The notes: generated from the sequence alone by a model not told the origin. 64,000 bases of DNA from Symbiodinium kawagutii (GCA_009767595.1 VSDK01013483.1:173720-237719), one strand, 5' to 3'. Numbered from the stretch's first letter, positions 12,490 through 25,558 are shown. Program-made: numbers and translations.

Positions 12490-12585
12490 ATTTGCAATGG
12501 CTAAGCCAGGAATTCCACTGCCGTTCTTCCCGCAGACTCCCACAATCTCCTGGTACTTCGGGCTGCTGGGGTCGAGGAATATGCC
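12490..12585 (-). CDS. Exon-like block, unknown gene
   Basis: 32 codons, phase 0/0, between CAG|GGC and AAT|GTT. Reads GIFLDPSSPKYQEIVGVC then GKNGSGIPGLAIAN. Could be an upstream exon of the GTPase gene or of a separate gene. No family recognised. Confidence 0.38.
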
Positions 12586-15500
12586 CTGAGCTGTCAGCTG
12601 CTGTCAGTTTCAGGCGCCACACTGGCGGGGGGATCTCCCTGATGCCGTTGATCAACAGGTTGATGTGGCTTTCTTAAGTCTATTTTTGGTATGAAAGTTG
12701 TTTTCTTAGTGCATGTGAATTGATTCTGAATCAAAGATGTTTCAAAGAACGAGGGAGGTTAACATGCATGGGTTTACTGGGGTCTTTGATAACCGTGATC
12801 AGGCTATATCAGGCTCACGGCAATGATGAGCGAAACTGAAAATGAGGCGGCTAGGTATAACTGGCATCTAATACAAGGTACGTGAATAAACTGAGACAAA
12901 AGGGATCAACAATGACCATTGACAATCATGCGATCATGCAACCCGTGTGAAACAATCTGGCAAGAAAAATGAGAATTACCGAGGCTTGACAATGTTCACG
13001 AAGAAGCGGATTTCAATACATCTTGATCTTCTGTCGATCCCCTGAATCATGGTGGCCAAATCATCGCAACACCGTTCTTCAACGGCTGTGAACAATCCAC
13101 GATGAAAAGGCACATCTCACAGCTACCCGGCAGAACGATTCAACTGCAAACCTATCACAAATCCGGACTCATGATGATGATGTAGGTGCCAACATGAAAT
13201 CCCCCGGGTTTTTCTCCATTTCGGGGCCCAAAACCATGGCCTTCTGCAGGGATGTTGCTATGGATCCATCTCCATCAGTGGGGGATTCCTCTCATCGGCC
13301 GTCCAAGGGCCAGGCCGAAGGCAAGTCCTTCTGCAACACCTCATGTTGCGGCGCCGGCGGTGGATCTACCAGAGGCTATCAACATGCACCACAAGCCGCT
13401 TGTGGCGCTCAGGGGTCCCAGAAGCGGTTAAGAATGTATAATTCTGTATGATTCTAAAATAGTGGCTGATAGTTTTATATGATGGCTCATGATTAATGAT
13501 GGTCAATCAATGTTTAGTGAAGTGATCAATATCGGGCTGATTCATGATGGTTCATAATGATTACTAACCAACAGAGTGGGTAATAGTGGGGATAAAACTG
13601 GTCAATGATGCTTAGGTGTATGTAGTCCAACCAATTACATGGTAACTAATGGTTTGTTAGTGGCTAATGGTAAGTTGAACTAATGGTAATTAGTTAGTGC
13701 AACCAATTACTTGCCAATGGTAACTAATGGTAACCAGTTGGACTCTCAGCAACCAACATTATTTACAATCAATTACACAATTACAAACAGTTGTTTTATC
13801 ATTGGTCAAGCAACAACTCTTTACCATGAGTTAGGATTGCCATGAAATATAACAATTGACTTACCTTAGTCAATAAGAATTACCCACTGTCGTCGGTTAA
13901 ACAATTAACATCAATGCTTGTGGACCGTTAGTTATGATCGTTTGAAATGATTATGATTGTGGTTATGAATAATTAAACGTGATTGTTAGAAATTGTTAGC
14001 CATTGACTAGCCAATTCTTATTGACCATTGTCACCGTTCTTATCCGTTCTTATCCGTTCTTAATTCTTGACTAGCCATGAACACCCATAAACCAGCACAC
14101 AACTCGCCATCGATAACTCCAGAAAACAACCATCAATTGACTATACCATCAATCAACCATCAAACAACCACCACTCATCCATCAATCAAATCTAACCGAC
14201 CATTACCTAACCACCACCTACCCCAACCACCAATGCACCCACCAACCCACCACCAACCACCCACCTCCCAGCTCCACCCATGCCCTGCCGCCCAGAAACG
14301 ATGCCACCACTGAGGGCGGAAATGGACTCCGAGAGTTCTGACCTGAGCCCCCACTGCCCTGGTGACCCTACGAGGTGGCCGAGAAAGCCATTCACCGGCA
14401 CATGCCAAGGTTTGGAGCCACGCATCGATAGTTCACCCTGGGTAACTTCAGGTGGTTTCGCTTGTTGGTGGACCAGCCCAACTTAGGATCAAACATCAAA
14501 AACATTCAAAAATACAATCATCACACATCATCACACCATCAGGATCCGGAAAAAGGTCACCCTACACGTCCCTACACCCTATGTATGTTCTGTAAAGCAA
14601 CAATCACCCCTAGAGCCAACCCCACCAGCCTAGGGCCCACCCCGAAATCCATGGATCCTCCCTAGAGTTCAGGCAGCTTTGCGGCTCCGAGGCACGAGAA
14701 CTTTTCAAAGCTGGCCAGGAAATCGCCCTGGACATGGCGCCAGCCCAGGTCTACATCTGCTGTAGGCTTCAAGGGCTTTGTTGGGTGGGTTCGCCCTGCT
14801 TAGTTTGCCATGAGCGCCAGTGGTTGGACCATGTTGAGCCATGCTGTTCGCTTAGAGTTTCCCATCATTCGCTCATCTCAGGGTTCGGGTTTAGCTGAAA
14901 CCCGGCGGAATCTAACCCGGCGGAATCCTTCGAAGTGTCGGCACCACCGGAATCACTAGCAGCACTACCTAGGCCTACGAAGCATGCAGCTATGACGGAG
15001 AACTCGTGGCTTTCGGCCAATGTTCACCATGATCAGATCAGTTGTTGATGTGTGCTTGCCACATAAACCATCACGTATCGTGTATGATATTGCACTGATG
15101 TACCGTTCGAAATCTGGAATTCAGCATGGTCAAACCACTCCGCCCTTCCCTTCTGGGAAAAAAACACCACCTATAACATGAACTATGCAGGGCAGCTGAA
15201 CCAAGCATCACACACTTCCTCGGTTGTGGTTCAAAGAATCGTTGACCACCATGAGCCAGTCTTGGACATCACCGACTATTGTTTTAGCATGATTAATCGC
15301 CAATACATCAAGCTTGAATCGACCATCGGCTGATATCATTTGTCACTTAGCCAGCATCAACATCCATTATATCAGTGACCATCAGTTCCTCATCAACTAC
15401 CATCAACTACCATCAATTACTCATCAACTACCATCAATTACCATCAACTACCATCAACTACCATTCTCGAGAATCAGCCACCCAGCACGCATCAGGTACC

Positions 15501-16096
15501 CACCTTCTGCTCACCATCGCATTGGCCCCACACAACCTCCTGGCGAACAATGCTGCACCCATCCTTGGGATCCCGTCAAATTGCTTGACCGAATCCCAGC
15601 CCGGCAGTGATGATCAACCAACCAAGATCAACCATCCGTCCGCTTGATTGGTCCTTGTTGGCCCAAGGTTGATCATCACCACCTCTTTGGCCCTTGTTGA
15701 TCAACCACCCAATCAAGCTAAGCTCACTCACATAACCAGGGTCCCTACTAGTTATGGCCGCTGTGACCATAGTTCAATAAGTGTTGTGTCATCACCATCC
15801 TTGAATCACGGTGGGCCAAAAAATGGTCGGCCTGTGAGGATCGGGTTGGGCAGGGATTCATGACAAGCAGTGGCCTTGCGGAGACCCCTTGATGCTTCAT
15901 CCGAGCAAGCAGATGAATTCAACCTTGTGGCCGCATGTTGGACAACCCACGAGTTCGCCAGCACGAATCCATCAACAAGCGCAAGGTGGGCGTGCACAAA
16001 GAAAAGCAAGGTGCAGCAGCAGCAGCAGCAGGAGGAGGAGGAGCAGGAGGTGTTGTTGTTGTTCTTGTTCTTGTTCTTGTTGTTGTTGTTGTTGTC
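12586..16096. other. No gene recognised: repeats and isolated GC-rich islands
   Basis: 13190-13440 and 14270-14430 are GC-rich with open frames on both strands and may be exons; neither has a recognisable motif. 13440-14200 and 15330-15470 are CATCAA/ATGGTTA-type low complexity. Confidence 0.45.
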
Positions 16097-18744
16097 GTTC
16101 TTGTTCTTGTTCTAGTTCTTGTTGTTGTTCTTCTTCTTGTTCTTGTTCTAGTTCTTGTTGTTGTTCTTCTTCTTGTTCTTGTTCTAGTTCTTGTTGTTGT
16201 TCTTCTTCTTGTTCTTGTTCTAGTTCTTGTTGTTGTTCTTCTTCTTGTTCTTGTTCTAGTTCTTGTTGTTGTTCTTCTTCTTGTTCTTGTTCTAGTTCTT
16301 GTTGTTGTTCTTCTTCTTGTTCTTGTTCTAGTTCTTGTTGTTGTTCTTCTTCTTGTTCTTGTTCTAGTTCTTGTTGTTGTTCTTCTTCTTGTTCTTGTTC
16401 TAGTTCTTGTTGTTGTTCTTCTTCTTGTTCTTGTTCTAGTTCTTGTTGTTGTTCTTCTTCTTGTTCTTGTTCTAGTTCTTGTTGTTGTTCTTCTTCTTGT
16501 TCTTGTTCTAGTTCTTGTTGTTGTTCTTCTTCTTGTTCTTGTTCTAGTTCTTGTTGTTGTTCTTCTTCTTGTTCTTGTTCTAGTTCTTGTTGTTGTTCTT
16601 CTTCTTGTTCTTGTTCTAGTTCTTGTTGTTGTTCTTCTTCTTGTTCTTGTTCTAGTTCTTGTTGTTGTTCTTCTTCTTGTTCTTGTTCTAGTTCTTGTTG
16701 TTGTTCTTCTTCTTGTTCTTGTTCTAGTTCTTGTTGTTGTTCTTCTTCTTGTTCTTGTTCTAGTTCTTGTTGTTGTTCTTCTTCTTGTTCTTGTTCTAGT
16801 TCTTGTTGTTGTTCTTCTTCTTGTTCTTGTTCTAGTTCTTGTTGTTGTTCTTCTTCTTGTTCTTGTTCTAGTTCTTGTTGTTGTTCTTCTTCTTGTTCTT
16901 GTTCTAGTTCTTGTTGTTGTTCTTCTTCTTGTTCTTGTTCTAGTTCTTGTTGTTGTTCTTCTTCTTGTTCTTGTTCTAGTTCTTGTTGTTGTTCTTCTTC
17001 TTGTTCTTGTTCTAGTTCTTGTTGTTGTTCTTCTTCTTGTTCTTGTTCTAGTTCTTGTTGTTGTTCTTCTTCTTGTTCTTGTTCTAGTTCTTGTTGTTGT
17101 TCTTCTTCTTGTTCTTGTTCTAGTTCTTGTTGTTGTTCTTCTTCTTGTTCTTGTTCTAGTTCTTGTTGTTGTTCTTCTTCTTGTTCTTGTTCTAGTTCTT
17201 GTTGTTGTTCTTCTTCTTGTTCTTGTTCTAGTTCTTGTTGTTGTTCTTCTTCTTGTTCTTGTTCTAGTTCTTGTTGTTGTTCTTCTTCTTGTTCTTGTTC
17301 TAGTTCTTGTTGTTGTTCTTCTTCTTGTTCTTGTTCTAGTTCTTGTTGTTGTTCTTCTTCTTGTTCTTGTTCTAGTTCTTGTTGTTGTTCTTCTTCTTGT
17401 TCTTGTTCTAGTTCTTGTTGTTGTTCTTCTTCTTGTTCTTGTTCTAGTTCTTGTTGTTGTTCTTCTTCTTGTTCTTGTTCTAGTTCTTGTTGTTGTTCTT
17501 CTTCTTGTTCTTGTTCTAGTTCTTGTTGTTGTTCTTCTTCTTGTTCTTGTTCTAGTTCTTGTTGTTGTTCTTCTTCTTGTTCTTGTTCTAGTTCTTGTTG
17601 TTGTTCTTCTTCTTGTTCTTGTTCTAGTTCTTGTTGTTGTTCTTCTTCTTGTTCTTGTTCTAGTTCTTGTTGTTGTTCTTCTTCTTGTTCTTGTTCTAGT
17701 TCTTGTTGTTGTTCTTCTTCTTGTTCTTGTTCTAGTTCTTGTTGTTGTTCTTCTTCTTGTTCTTGTTCTAGTTCTTGTTGTTGTTCTTCTTCTTGTTCTT
17801 GTTCTAGTTCTTGTTGTTGTTCTTCTTCTTGTTCTTGTTCTAGTTCTTGTTGTTGTTCTTCTTCTTGTTCTTGTTCTAGTTCTTGTTGTTGTTCTTCTTC
17901 TTGTTCTTGTTCTAGTTCTTGTTGTTGTTCTTCTTCTTGTTCTTGTTCTAGTTCTTGTTGTTGTTCTTCTTCTTGTTCTTGTTCTAGTTCTTGTTGTTGT
18001 TCTTCTTCTTGTTCTTGTTCTAGTTCTTGTTGTTGTTCTTCTTCTTGTTCTTGTTCTAGTTCTTGTTGTTGTTCTTCTTCTTGTTCTTGTTCTAGTTCTT
18101 GTTGTTGTTCTTCTTCTTGTTCTTGTTCTAGTTCTTGTTGTTGTTCTTCTTCTTGTTCTTGTTCTAGTTCTTGTTGTTGTTCTTCTTCTTGTTCTTGTTC
18201 TAGTTCTTGTTGTTGTTCTTCTTCTTGTTCTTGTTCTAGTTCTTGTTGTTGTTCTTCTTCTTGTTCTTGTTCTAGTTCTTGTTGTTGTTCTTCTTCTTGT
18301 TCTTGTTCTAGTTCTTGTTGTTGTTCTTCTTCTTGTTCTTGTTCTAGTTCTTGTTGTTGTTCTTCTTCTTGTTCTTGTTCTAGTTCTTGTTGTTGTTCTT
18401 CTTCTTGTTCTTGTTCTAGTTCTTGTTGTTGTTCTTCTTCTTGTTCTTGTTCTAGTTCTTGTTGTTGTTCTTCTTCTTGTTCTTGTTCTAGTTCTTGTTG
18501 TTGTTCTTCTTCTTGTTCTTGTTCTAGTTCTTGTTGTTGTTCTTCTTCTTGTTCTTGTTCTAGTTCTTGTTGTTGTTCTTCTTCTTGTTCTTGTTCTAGT
18601 TCTTGTTGTTGTTCTTCTTCTTGTTCTTGTTCTAGTTCTTGTTGTTGTTCTTCTTCTTGTTCTTGTTCTAGTTCTTGTTGTTGTTCTTCTTCTTGTTCTT
18701 GTTCTAGTTCTTGTTGTTGTTCTTCTTCTTGTTCTTGTTCTTGC
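16097..18744. repeat. 36-bp minisatellite, 73 copies
   Basis: The CTAG in each unit recurs every 36 bp from 16112 to 18704, 72 steps with no slippage, so about 73 units of identical length and apparently identical sequence. The unit is built from TTG/TTC triplets with a single A. Because 36 is a multiple of 3 and the only stop-like triplet falls in one frame per strand, four frames stay open for about 950-1,010 codons. The minus frames encode a 12-residue Glu/Gln repeat (QQELEQEQEEEQ) or an Arg/Thr repeat; the plus frames encode Ser/Cys or Val/Leu repeats. Flanking CAG/GAG triplets (16014-16050) suggest growth from a trinucleotide repeat. Confidence 0.97.
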
Positions 18745-19980
18745 TGTTGTTGTTGCTTTCGACCCTGATGTTGATCTGTCCATGGCTGTGTACCTGGTAA
18801 CTGCCTTTTCTTCAATCCCTGTTGCGAACGAACGTGAGCTCACAGATCCCACCCACAAACCAACCCGTTGAGCACACGCTGAAGTGACAAACAACTCGTT
18901 TCTCAAGGACGTGCCTTTCATGACGCGGCTTGCCATATGTGGGTTTGACTGAAGGTTCATTGATATATCACGATCGCTGATTTTGATGATGAAGAAATCC
19001 AGAGAACTTCACGTAATGTCATGTTTGTCCTGGAATTCCATGATTTGCTTCGAACTTTAAATAGATGCCTGTCGCCAATGGTAATTTTTGTGTGGATGAT
19101 CTGTTTCCATGGATACAACGTGCCCAGCAAGCCCCCAGCAAGCCTCCCTTTGCAATGTCTACCACCAAAGGCATGTAGCGAATAACTCATCTTAGGTCCC
19201 AGTAAATGAGCAGGTATCCTCTGATACATGAGGCTAGTAGTGGTTCATGATGGATCGATACGTTGATAGCCTGACATCATTCCAACATGCTGCGAAATCA
19301 TCCGCCAGAGGCAAATGCTCTACAAATGGTGCTCCTAGTGGAAGAGTACTGGAGGAAAATTATCCGCAAGTTCCATATGCAGGTCAGCGTGGCAACCCAC
19401 TCACAACCACCGCAAAGTGGTCATTTTGACAAGCCAACCATGAAAATGATCATTTCGACAAGCCAACCCTCTGGCAAGTACATCTTCGAAACAACCCAGC
19501 CATATTACCTGGCAAAGCTCGTCAATGCGACATGATGCGACATGGAACCCCCCATGATTCATGGTCTAACCCTGGTGATCAACCCATCCCAGCCATCCCC
19601 ACGCCATCTCCTGCCGCGCTGAGATCGGCTGAAAAATAGAGGCCAAAGTGGTGCCTCAGCGGTGGTGGCAACCCATCTGACCCATCATGAGATGACACAG
19701 GCGATGCTGCTTGCAGCTGCTTCCTAGCAGCCATGGTTCTGCGCCAGTTAGCAGGCTCAAACTTATCATCCAAAGGGATTGCTTGCCATCAGAGTGTGAC
19801 CAGCTGCAGGACATGGGGCTCCAAACGGCTGGCGAAAAAAGTTGTCCAGCAAGATCTATGACAAACCCAAGGCCAGCAACCAGGGGGAACTGGAGATGAG
19901 TGGTACTTACCCTCTGCTAATCTAACTTCTCACTGCCTTGATCTACCTGGACAACCCACCATTTCTAGATGCTTTACCTG

Positions 19981-20090
19981 GTGGGTGGTTGAACCACCCC
20001 TTTGAAAAAAAGATCAGTCAACCAACCAACCATTTAAAATGTAGAACTTTTTAACCCCCCCTATACATTGGTATTTAAAAAAAAATGTCA
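19981..20090. mobile_element. Short element family C, copy
   Basis: GTGGGTGGTTGAACCACCCC, then AGTCAACCAACCAACCATTT and a T-rich/A-rich tail. Confidence 0.6.
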
Positions 20091-20316
20091 ATCCAAACCA
20101 GCCACCACCGCTGGAAATGGTGCGGCGCCAGCCACGCAGCTAGGGCCGGTGTCATGGCCGGGTCCAAGCCCAGTGGCTCAAGCTTTCTAGCGGATTGGCG
20201 GTGACCTCACCGAAGAGAAGCTCCTGCGGCGCAGCTGAGCCATCTGAAAGAATGGATGGTGGTAGGGAATAGCTACTGGGAAGGGATCGCGATGATGGGG
20301 AGGAGGAGTATCGGGC

Positions 20317-20441
20317 TTTGGGTCAAAACTAACCAATCAATTTCAGGGGGATAATCACCAACAACAATACGAACCAACAACAATACGGAAACAATGGTTA
20401 ATGATGGGGAACCAGGGGGACTAAGGGTTTTGACCCACTGC
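20317..20441. mobile_element. Short element family B, copy
   Basis: Ends TTTGGGTCAAAAC and GGTTTTGACCCACTGCCATG; interior GGTTAATGATGGGGAACCAG shared with copies at 29.3 and 48.6 kb. Confidence 0.7.
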
Positions 20442-20575
20442 CATGTAGGAGGAGGAGGAGGGCAAGCAAATGAATGACCATAGCTGCGTCAAAATTGAGT
20501 CGACCAACGGATAAATGTGCTAGTTCACCAACAAATAAGCCCCCCAAAAAGATCCTCACTTTCTACTTCCAAACT

Positions 20576-20650
20576 ACCATTTGGTCAGGGCACTCCTAGT
20601 AGCTCCAACTGGCTCCCCCTTTAAAGCGGCTACGCCCAGCCACCCAGCAG
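20576..20650. mobile_element. Short element family E, copy
   Basis: ACCATTTGGTCAGGGCACTC then GCTCCCCCTTTAAAGCGG. Shares a consensus with copies at 23.1, 30.4, 47.6 and 50.3 kb. Confidence 0.6.
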
Positions 20651-21179
20651 CAAAGTGGCAACAAAAGCATGGCGGCGCCTGATCCGAAAACACGTCCGTC
20701 TTGATGCACCGGTCTTGCCTCAGGGGTCTGCTAGATGGATCCACTCTGCACGCCACCCAACTCAGCTGGATCTGATTCAGGGTATCGGAGGATTTATGAA
20801 TTAGTAATGATCAATCAGATGGGTTGAAATTCTTAATGATGAAGACTGATCATGATGATGACGATTAATCATGCTTCATGATCATTCAAGTGATGTTTTT
20901 GCCCTAACCCGGTTGCATGGAAAATTAGCCCTTTGTAGTGGGTATACCGGAATACCCATGAAAACTGGTGACTTTTTGCGCAAGCGGCCTGGTTTACCCG
21001 TGTATTGATGCAAATTCCACCTCCATTGATCTGATGTCCACACGCAATCATTGATAAACCCTACGCATAAATTGACTTGTCCCTCTCCAAAGCGACAATC
21101 ACATGCCAACATTGGTTGCATGGGTCTTAATCAACCTCCAACCTTTCATACGGGTTATCATATGCACAGTTGACATGCC

Positions 21180-21327
21180 AAATTCCAGGCGAAGCTTTGT
21201 TGATAAGTACTGAAATTCGGTGGGTTGGGCGGCCGCACGGCACATTTCTCAGGAAGTAAACCGCGAAGCTTTTGATGCGTTCGTTCTCACCCGTGGTGAT
21301 GGTCAGCTTGCAATCCTGCAGAGAGCC
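21180..21327 (-). CDS. Exon-like block, unknown gene
   Basis: Minus frame open for 107 codons, including DCKLTITTGENERIKSF and AVYFLRNVPCGRPTHR, which look like beta-strand-rich coding sequence. Acceptor candidates CAG|GGC (21327) or CAG|GAT (21315). No family recognised. Confidence 0.38.
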
Positions 21328-21619
21328 CTGGGGGAAATCCCGGGAACACAAGGGGAAGTGGTCACGTCTGGATGAATCAGACTCATTGGCAGGGAAACTG
21401 CCAGCCAGATTGCCAGCCACCAACGAAGTCTCCGGCATGTGTGCTAACATGTTGTTTGATGTTGTTTGTAAGCTGCTGGGAATACAAAACTATTTGTTTG
21501 CAAACACCACTGGAGAGAAAAACACTATGAATCTATGGTTTATGCTTCAGGCCAGGCTCTCTCTCCCCAGATTTTCCCAGCAACCAGGGCGCCAGTGCTG
21601 ACAGCATCCCAGTTCCTTG

Positions 21620-21720
21620 TGCGCATCAATCGGCTCATTGTGTTCGTTGACGGCGTCCGGCCGCTGCCAGAAGAAAAAGATATGCTGCCTGGGTCCCAGG
21701 TGGAAGAGGCGATCAAGCCA
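21620..21720. other. GC-rich coding-like block open on both strands
   Basis: Plus frame reads INRLIVFVDGVRPLPEE; a minus frame reads LDRLFHLGPRQHIFFFWQ. Such mutual openness is typical of a real exon and its shadow, but which strand is real cannot be decided. The neighbours suggest minus. Confidence 0.3.
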
Positions 21721-21914
21721 TGACAGTCACACTTGTTGGTTGACAGCTAGGTCGAAGCCATCCTAACCCACCAATCATGCTCCAAGCAAAACAGGAAGCT
21801 GCCCATACTAGAAGGGACACGACAATCTTTTTGGGACGAGTCAACCTAGTTCTCTCCAGCAGCAATTTGAGGATTATGAGCTGCTGACCCAGAAATCTCC
21901 CCCCATCACTTGGC

Positions 21915-21976
21915 CCAAGCTGAGAGTCCAGCTGTTTGGTCTTGCCTTCCAGGAACCTGAGCCGTTGGGCCCTGCC
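21915..21976 (-). CDS. Exon-like block, unknown gene
   Basis: Reads GRAQRLRFLEGKTKQLDS then QLG, a charged coiled-coil-like helix between CAG|GGC and a GC donor. The minus frame stays open for 149 codons (21713-22162). Confidence 0.33.
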
Positions 21977-23132
21977 CTGGTGACTTCCACCGATCCACGG
22001 CTTCCATGTCTTTCCATCGCCGATGAGATCCCTCGACTGCCCGACCTCTTGACCTATGACCACCTCACAAGGTGTCCTGGGCAACCTCCCGCACCCCCAG
22101 AAGCTGATCAGAACCACACATCTGGGACAGGCTCCAGCGGTATTCACTAGCGCCCCGCTCAAAACTCACCAAGAAGCTCAGTGATCTTCTTGAAATTCAG
22201 GGGCTCTTGGATGATGCCTGCGCCAGTCACGAGGGATGGCAGTTTCAAACGCCTTGGCGATGGTTGAGCCTTGGTGGAGGGCCAATTGCAGCCGTTCAGG
22301 GGAGTAGCTTGCGCCACCAAAAAGCATAGCCATCCCCATGAGTTAACCATGAACCAACCACCAGTTGCCATTCCTTGAACCATCAGCCAACCATGGTTCA
22401 CTGCATTTGCCAACCATGATCATCATCTGCTGTAACCATACGTATCAATCACCATGTCAATATCTTACCTGTGCAATAGTCTTCAAGGAACTCCGCAAGA
22501 CATGATCTCCAAGAAAAACCTGTTTAATCAAAAGAAAAATGCAAATATGTTTTGACAACAACGTGTAAAACCTCTAACAAATGCAGAAAATATCTGGAAA
22601 ACATGTATTGTCTCTTTAAAAACATGTATAACCTCCTGGAAACAAACAATTTTCAAAAAACAACATCAGGAAAAAAAACAGAAATTATGACACACCCTTA
22701 CTACCTCGCTAAACTGAACCCAACGAATCCCTCACACGCTGCCGTCTTTTTGCCTTCCACTGTGTTGATGTCCTCGGTGCAGCCGGCGACGGAATCAAAC
22801 ACGGTCATGATTAGGAGCTGCTTCTTGATGCGGTAAAGTAGTGAGTAGCTGGGTATAGCTAGGTATTGATGGTGTTTAGGATGCCTTGTTCAGAGCTCAT
22901 GATGCCTTCAAAGTTGTGAATAGCTGGGTATTGATGCTGTTTCTTGGGGCGTCTGGGATGCATGTTGACCTGGCAACTGCATGCAACTGCCATTTCTACA
23001 CCTCCCATTGTTGGTTTCCCTATAGTCATTGTGCATTAATCGCGACTGAGCTGTTGCGCTTTATCATCCTTGGCAGTCATCATGGCTCAATCTTGTCTCT
23101 CTTGATGATTAATCATCAGTATTGTCATGACT

Positions 23133-23205
23133 ACCACTTGCATAGACCACTCCTGGCAGCGCCAAACCGCTCCCCCTTTAAGGGTCAGAACGGTATACCC
23201 CTGGC
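23133..23205. mobile_element. Short element family E, copy
   Basis: CCACTCCTGGCAGCGCC then AACCGCTCCCCCTTTAAGGG and GGTATACCCCTGGC. Confidence 0.6.
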
Positions 23206-23587
23206 AAAGCGCGTGGATCCCTCCCAGCCAGATGAACAATGATGCTCGTTTTTAACCAGCATTGAACAGCAACCAACTTGGGATCTCCGATCAGCAGCCA
23301 CCCTGCAAGGCAATCACGCCTTGTAGCTGGTTCATGAAAAACGTAGCTATCCCCGCCATAAATCAACAAGTTATCTCCACTCTCTCAATCAATTGGGTGA
23401 GCTATTAAGCTTGACAATGCCAAAAGATCTCCATTCTCTCATCTCCGGCATCGCATCCTCACACTCCAGATAACCCACTTGTGTGAGCCTCTCAGCATCA
23501 TAGTCGTAGCCGCCTGTAGTAAGAATTGTTGGAAAACCATTAAACCATCTCATTTCAACCCTTCATTGTACATGTAGCTTCAAATGT

Positions 23588-24012
23588 TAGCATTTGTAAT
23601 ATTATTGTTACTACTATTCTTGTTGTTACTATTAATTTTCTTATTTTTACTTTTTTGTTATTGTCATTATGAATTTTCTTGTTTTTATTGTTATTGTCAT
23701 TATTGTTATTACTATTTCAATTATTACGATGCTAATTATTATGGTGATTATTATTACTACTATTATTATTTTTTTTTGGTATTGTTGTCTTTTATTACTA
23801 TTTTGTCGTACTATTATTACGATTATTACTGCTACTACTGTTTTCATTATTACTACTATTGTTACTACTACAATTACTAGTAATACTATTAATACGACTA
23901 TTTAAATTACGATTATTCTTATTACTACTACTAGTAGTACTATTACTATTATTACTACTTTTCCCAATATGACTATTACTCATATTACTATAATTATTAC
24001 TATTGGTAAATT
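23588..24012. repeat. AT-rich TTA/CTA/TTG triplet tract
   Basis: About 425 bp of degenerate ATT, ACT and TTG triplets, ending at a run of eight G. Strongly AT-rich compared with the rest of the window. Confidence 0.92.
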
Positions 24013-24050
24013 ATTCGTATTACTACTACGGGGGGGGTGCTTACGAATAC

Positions 24051-24138
24051 CACGGAGACGAGCTTCAGCATGCTCCACCGCAGCCAAGTGACGAAAGCGC
24101 CCGCGACGTTTTCGGCAATCCATTGGAAGCGCGGGGGC
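24051..24138 (-). CDS. Exon-like block, unknown gene, frame uncertain
   Basis: GC-rich block next to the AT microsatellite. All minus frames are mostly open; one reads FQWIAENVAGAFVTWLRW, another FRHLAAVEHAEARLRG. Acceptor CAG|GCC, donor GT. Confidence 0.3.
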
Positions 24139-24536
24139 CTGAGACTCGACGTCACAAGCACCATCAAAGAAACGAGGCCCTCTGGTAGAGTAACCTGATT
24201 GCATCGAAAATCCTGCATTTATAACACATGAACTGGCGGAAGCATGGAAAATCCCACCATGTAAGTAATCTGGTAACCTGGTTGCATGGAAAATCCGCAT
24301 TTGCACAGGTTTTACCGTTTTTTTGGTGTTGTTAGCTTCCAGGTTGGTTTACCAAAGAGTTTACCAAAGGGATCCAAAGGGTAAGCAGTCAGGAACGATC
24401 CATCAATATCCATCGCCAAATCCGTCCTGAAATTCAGATCAATAAAGTCATCCAATTCGAAAAATCAACCACCATCCACCATCGAATCCCCCATCGGAAG
24501 CATCAAATCTGCCAGGATCCGATCCCTCCATGTGAC

Positions 24537-24575
24537 CAGCTGAGATTTCCCACAAGGCCATCAGCGCCGCGATGC
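24537..24575 (-). CDS. Exon-like block, unknown gene
   Basis: Micro-exon candidate reading IAALMALWEISA between GCAG|GC and G|GTCACA. The hydrophobic helix would fit an armadillo or membrane protein; no family named. Confidence 0.33.
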
Positions 24576-25453
24576 CTGCCTAGCTTCAGTCCCGGGCCCC
24601 CTAGTTGAGTTGATGCGGCATCCATCTTTGCATGTGTAGCATTTGCAAGCGCATATTTACATATAGATTTCGATAAATATAGGGATGAATTACAAATATC
24701 AAAATGGGTGTGCACATGTGTCCATGAGACTAAAAGATCTATAATCTATGCATTCATTTGGTTCTGTGTGTGCACGTGTGTAGTTTGTATGTGGATAGGT
24801 AGGTTGGCAGGCAGGCGATGTCAGCAGGGCAAGCACCAGTTCACATCTATCTACGTTTAACTGGGATTCACACTGGCCAGTGATGACACCGGTGTACAGC
24901 TGTATAACCGGCATACCTGGATATTGCATATCTTGTGCTCATAGCTTCGCAACCTCCAAAGCTAGCCGTTAGTTGGGCACTGCCCACTACTTGGATGTGC
25001 AGCTGGGGTCAGCTCACCATGGTTGCAAGCCCTGTGATGTAGCTTGCAACTTGTAACCCCTATAACCATGTTGAATGTTCCCAGTCAATCAGTGGACACC
25101 GCACATCCAAGTACAGTGCGCACCGTGTGAGCGATTCTTAAGGATGTTTCTTGTCCAAACAAAAACCACGGAAGGCCCTGGTGAGTTCTCCTAGATATGG
25201 GCGGTTTATGAACGAATGGATCCAACATTAGCCATCACTAACCTCTGTTGTTGGTTTTTGTCGCTGTTATTAGACTAGGCCTTAAAAGCTACCACTACAA
25301 TCGATCCAACATTAAACAAATAGCTGTTGCTTGGTACAGGCTTTCACTCGCACTCACAGGGAGCCAATTAGAAAAGTGGAGCAGCGGATTGCCAGGTGTG
25401 GAATGTTGTGGAGTTTCCACACCCAACATGGCACCGGAGCATGGAAGCAAATG

Positions 25454-25558
25454 GGCGTTTCTCAAGGTAGGGAACCCCAAAATTGATGGCTTATTACTAG
25501 AAATGATTGTGTAATGATGTGTGATTTGGCGACACCTCCATTTTAAAAACCACCGTAT
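25454..25558. mobile_element. Hairpin element family A, copy 3
   Basis: GCGTTTCTCAAGGTAGGG at the left, CCATTTTAAAAACCACCG at the right. Internal TTATTACTAGAAATGATT as in copy 7. Confidence 0.65.

Larger units (their letters stand above)
18745..21179. other. No gene recognised
   Basis: 19690-19900 and 20100-20260 are GC-richer; a minus frame there reads DDKFEPANWRRTMAARKQ but lacks clear splice sites. The rest is degenerate repeats and elements of families B, C and E. Confidence 0.45.

Noticed and set aside
15889-18960. Four overlapping open frames of 947-1013 codons across the 36-bp array called as proteins
   Set aside because: The openness is a property of the repeat unit (36 is a multiple of 3, one stop-like triplet per strand), and all four cannot be real. 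Kept as a repeat, with coding potential noted only as a possibility.
20165-20185. Possible relic of the dinoflagellate spliced leader (GTGGCTCAAG)
   Set aside because: Only the last eight or so bases resemble the leader's GGCTCAAG end; the same word occurs by chance at 30022 and elsewhere.
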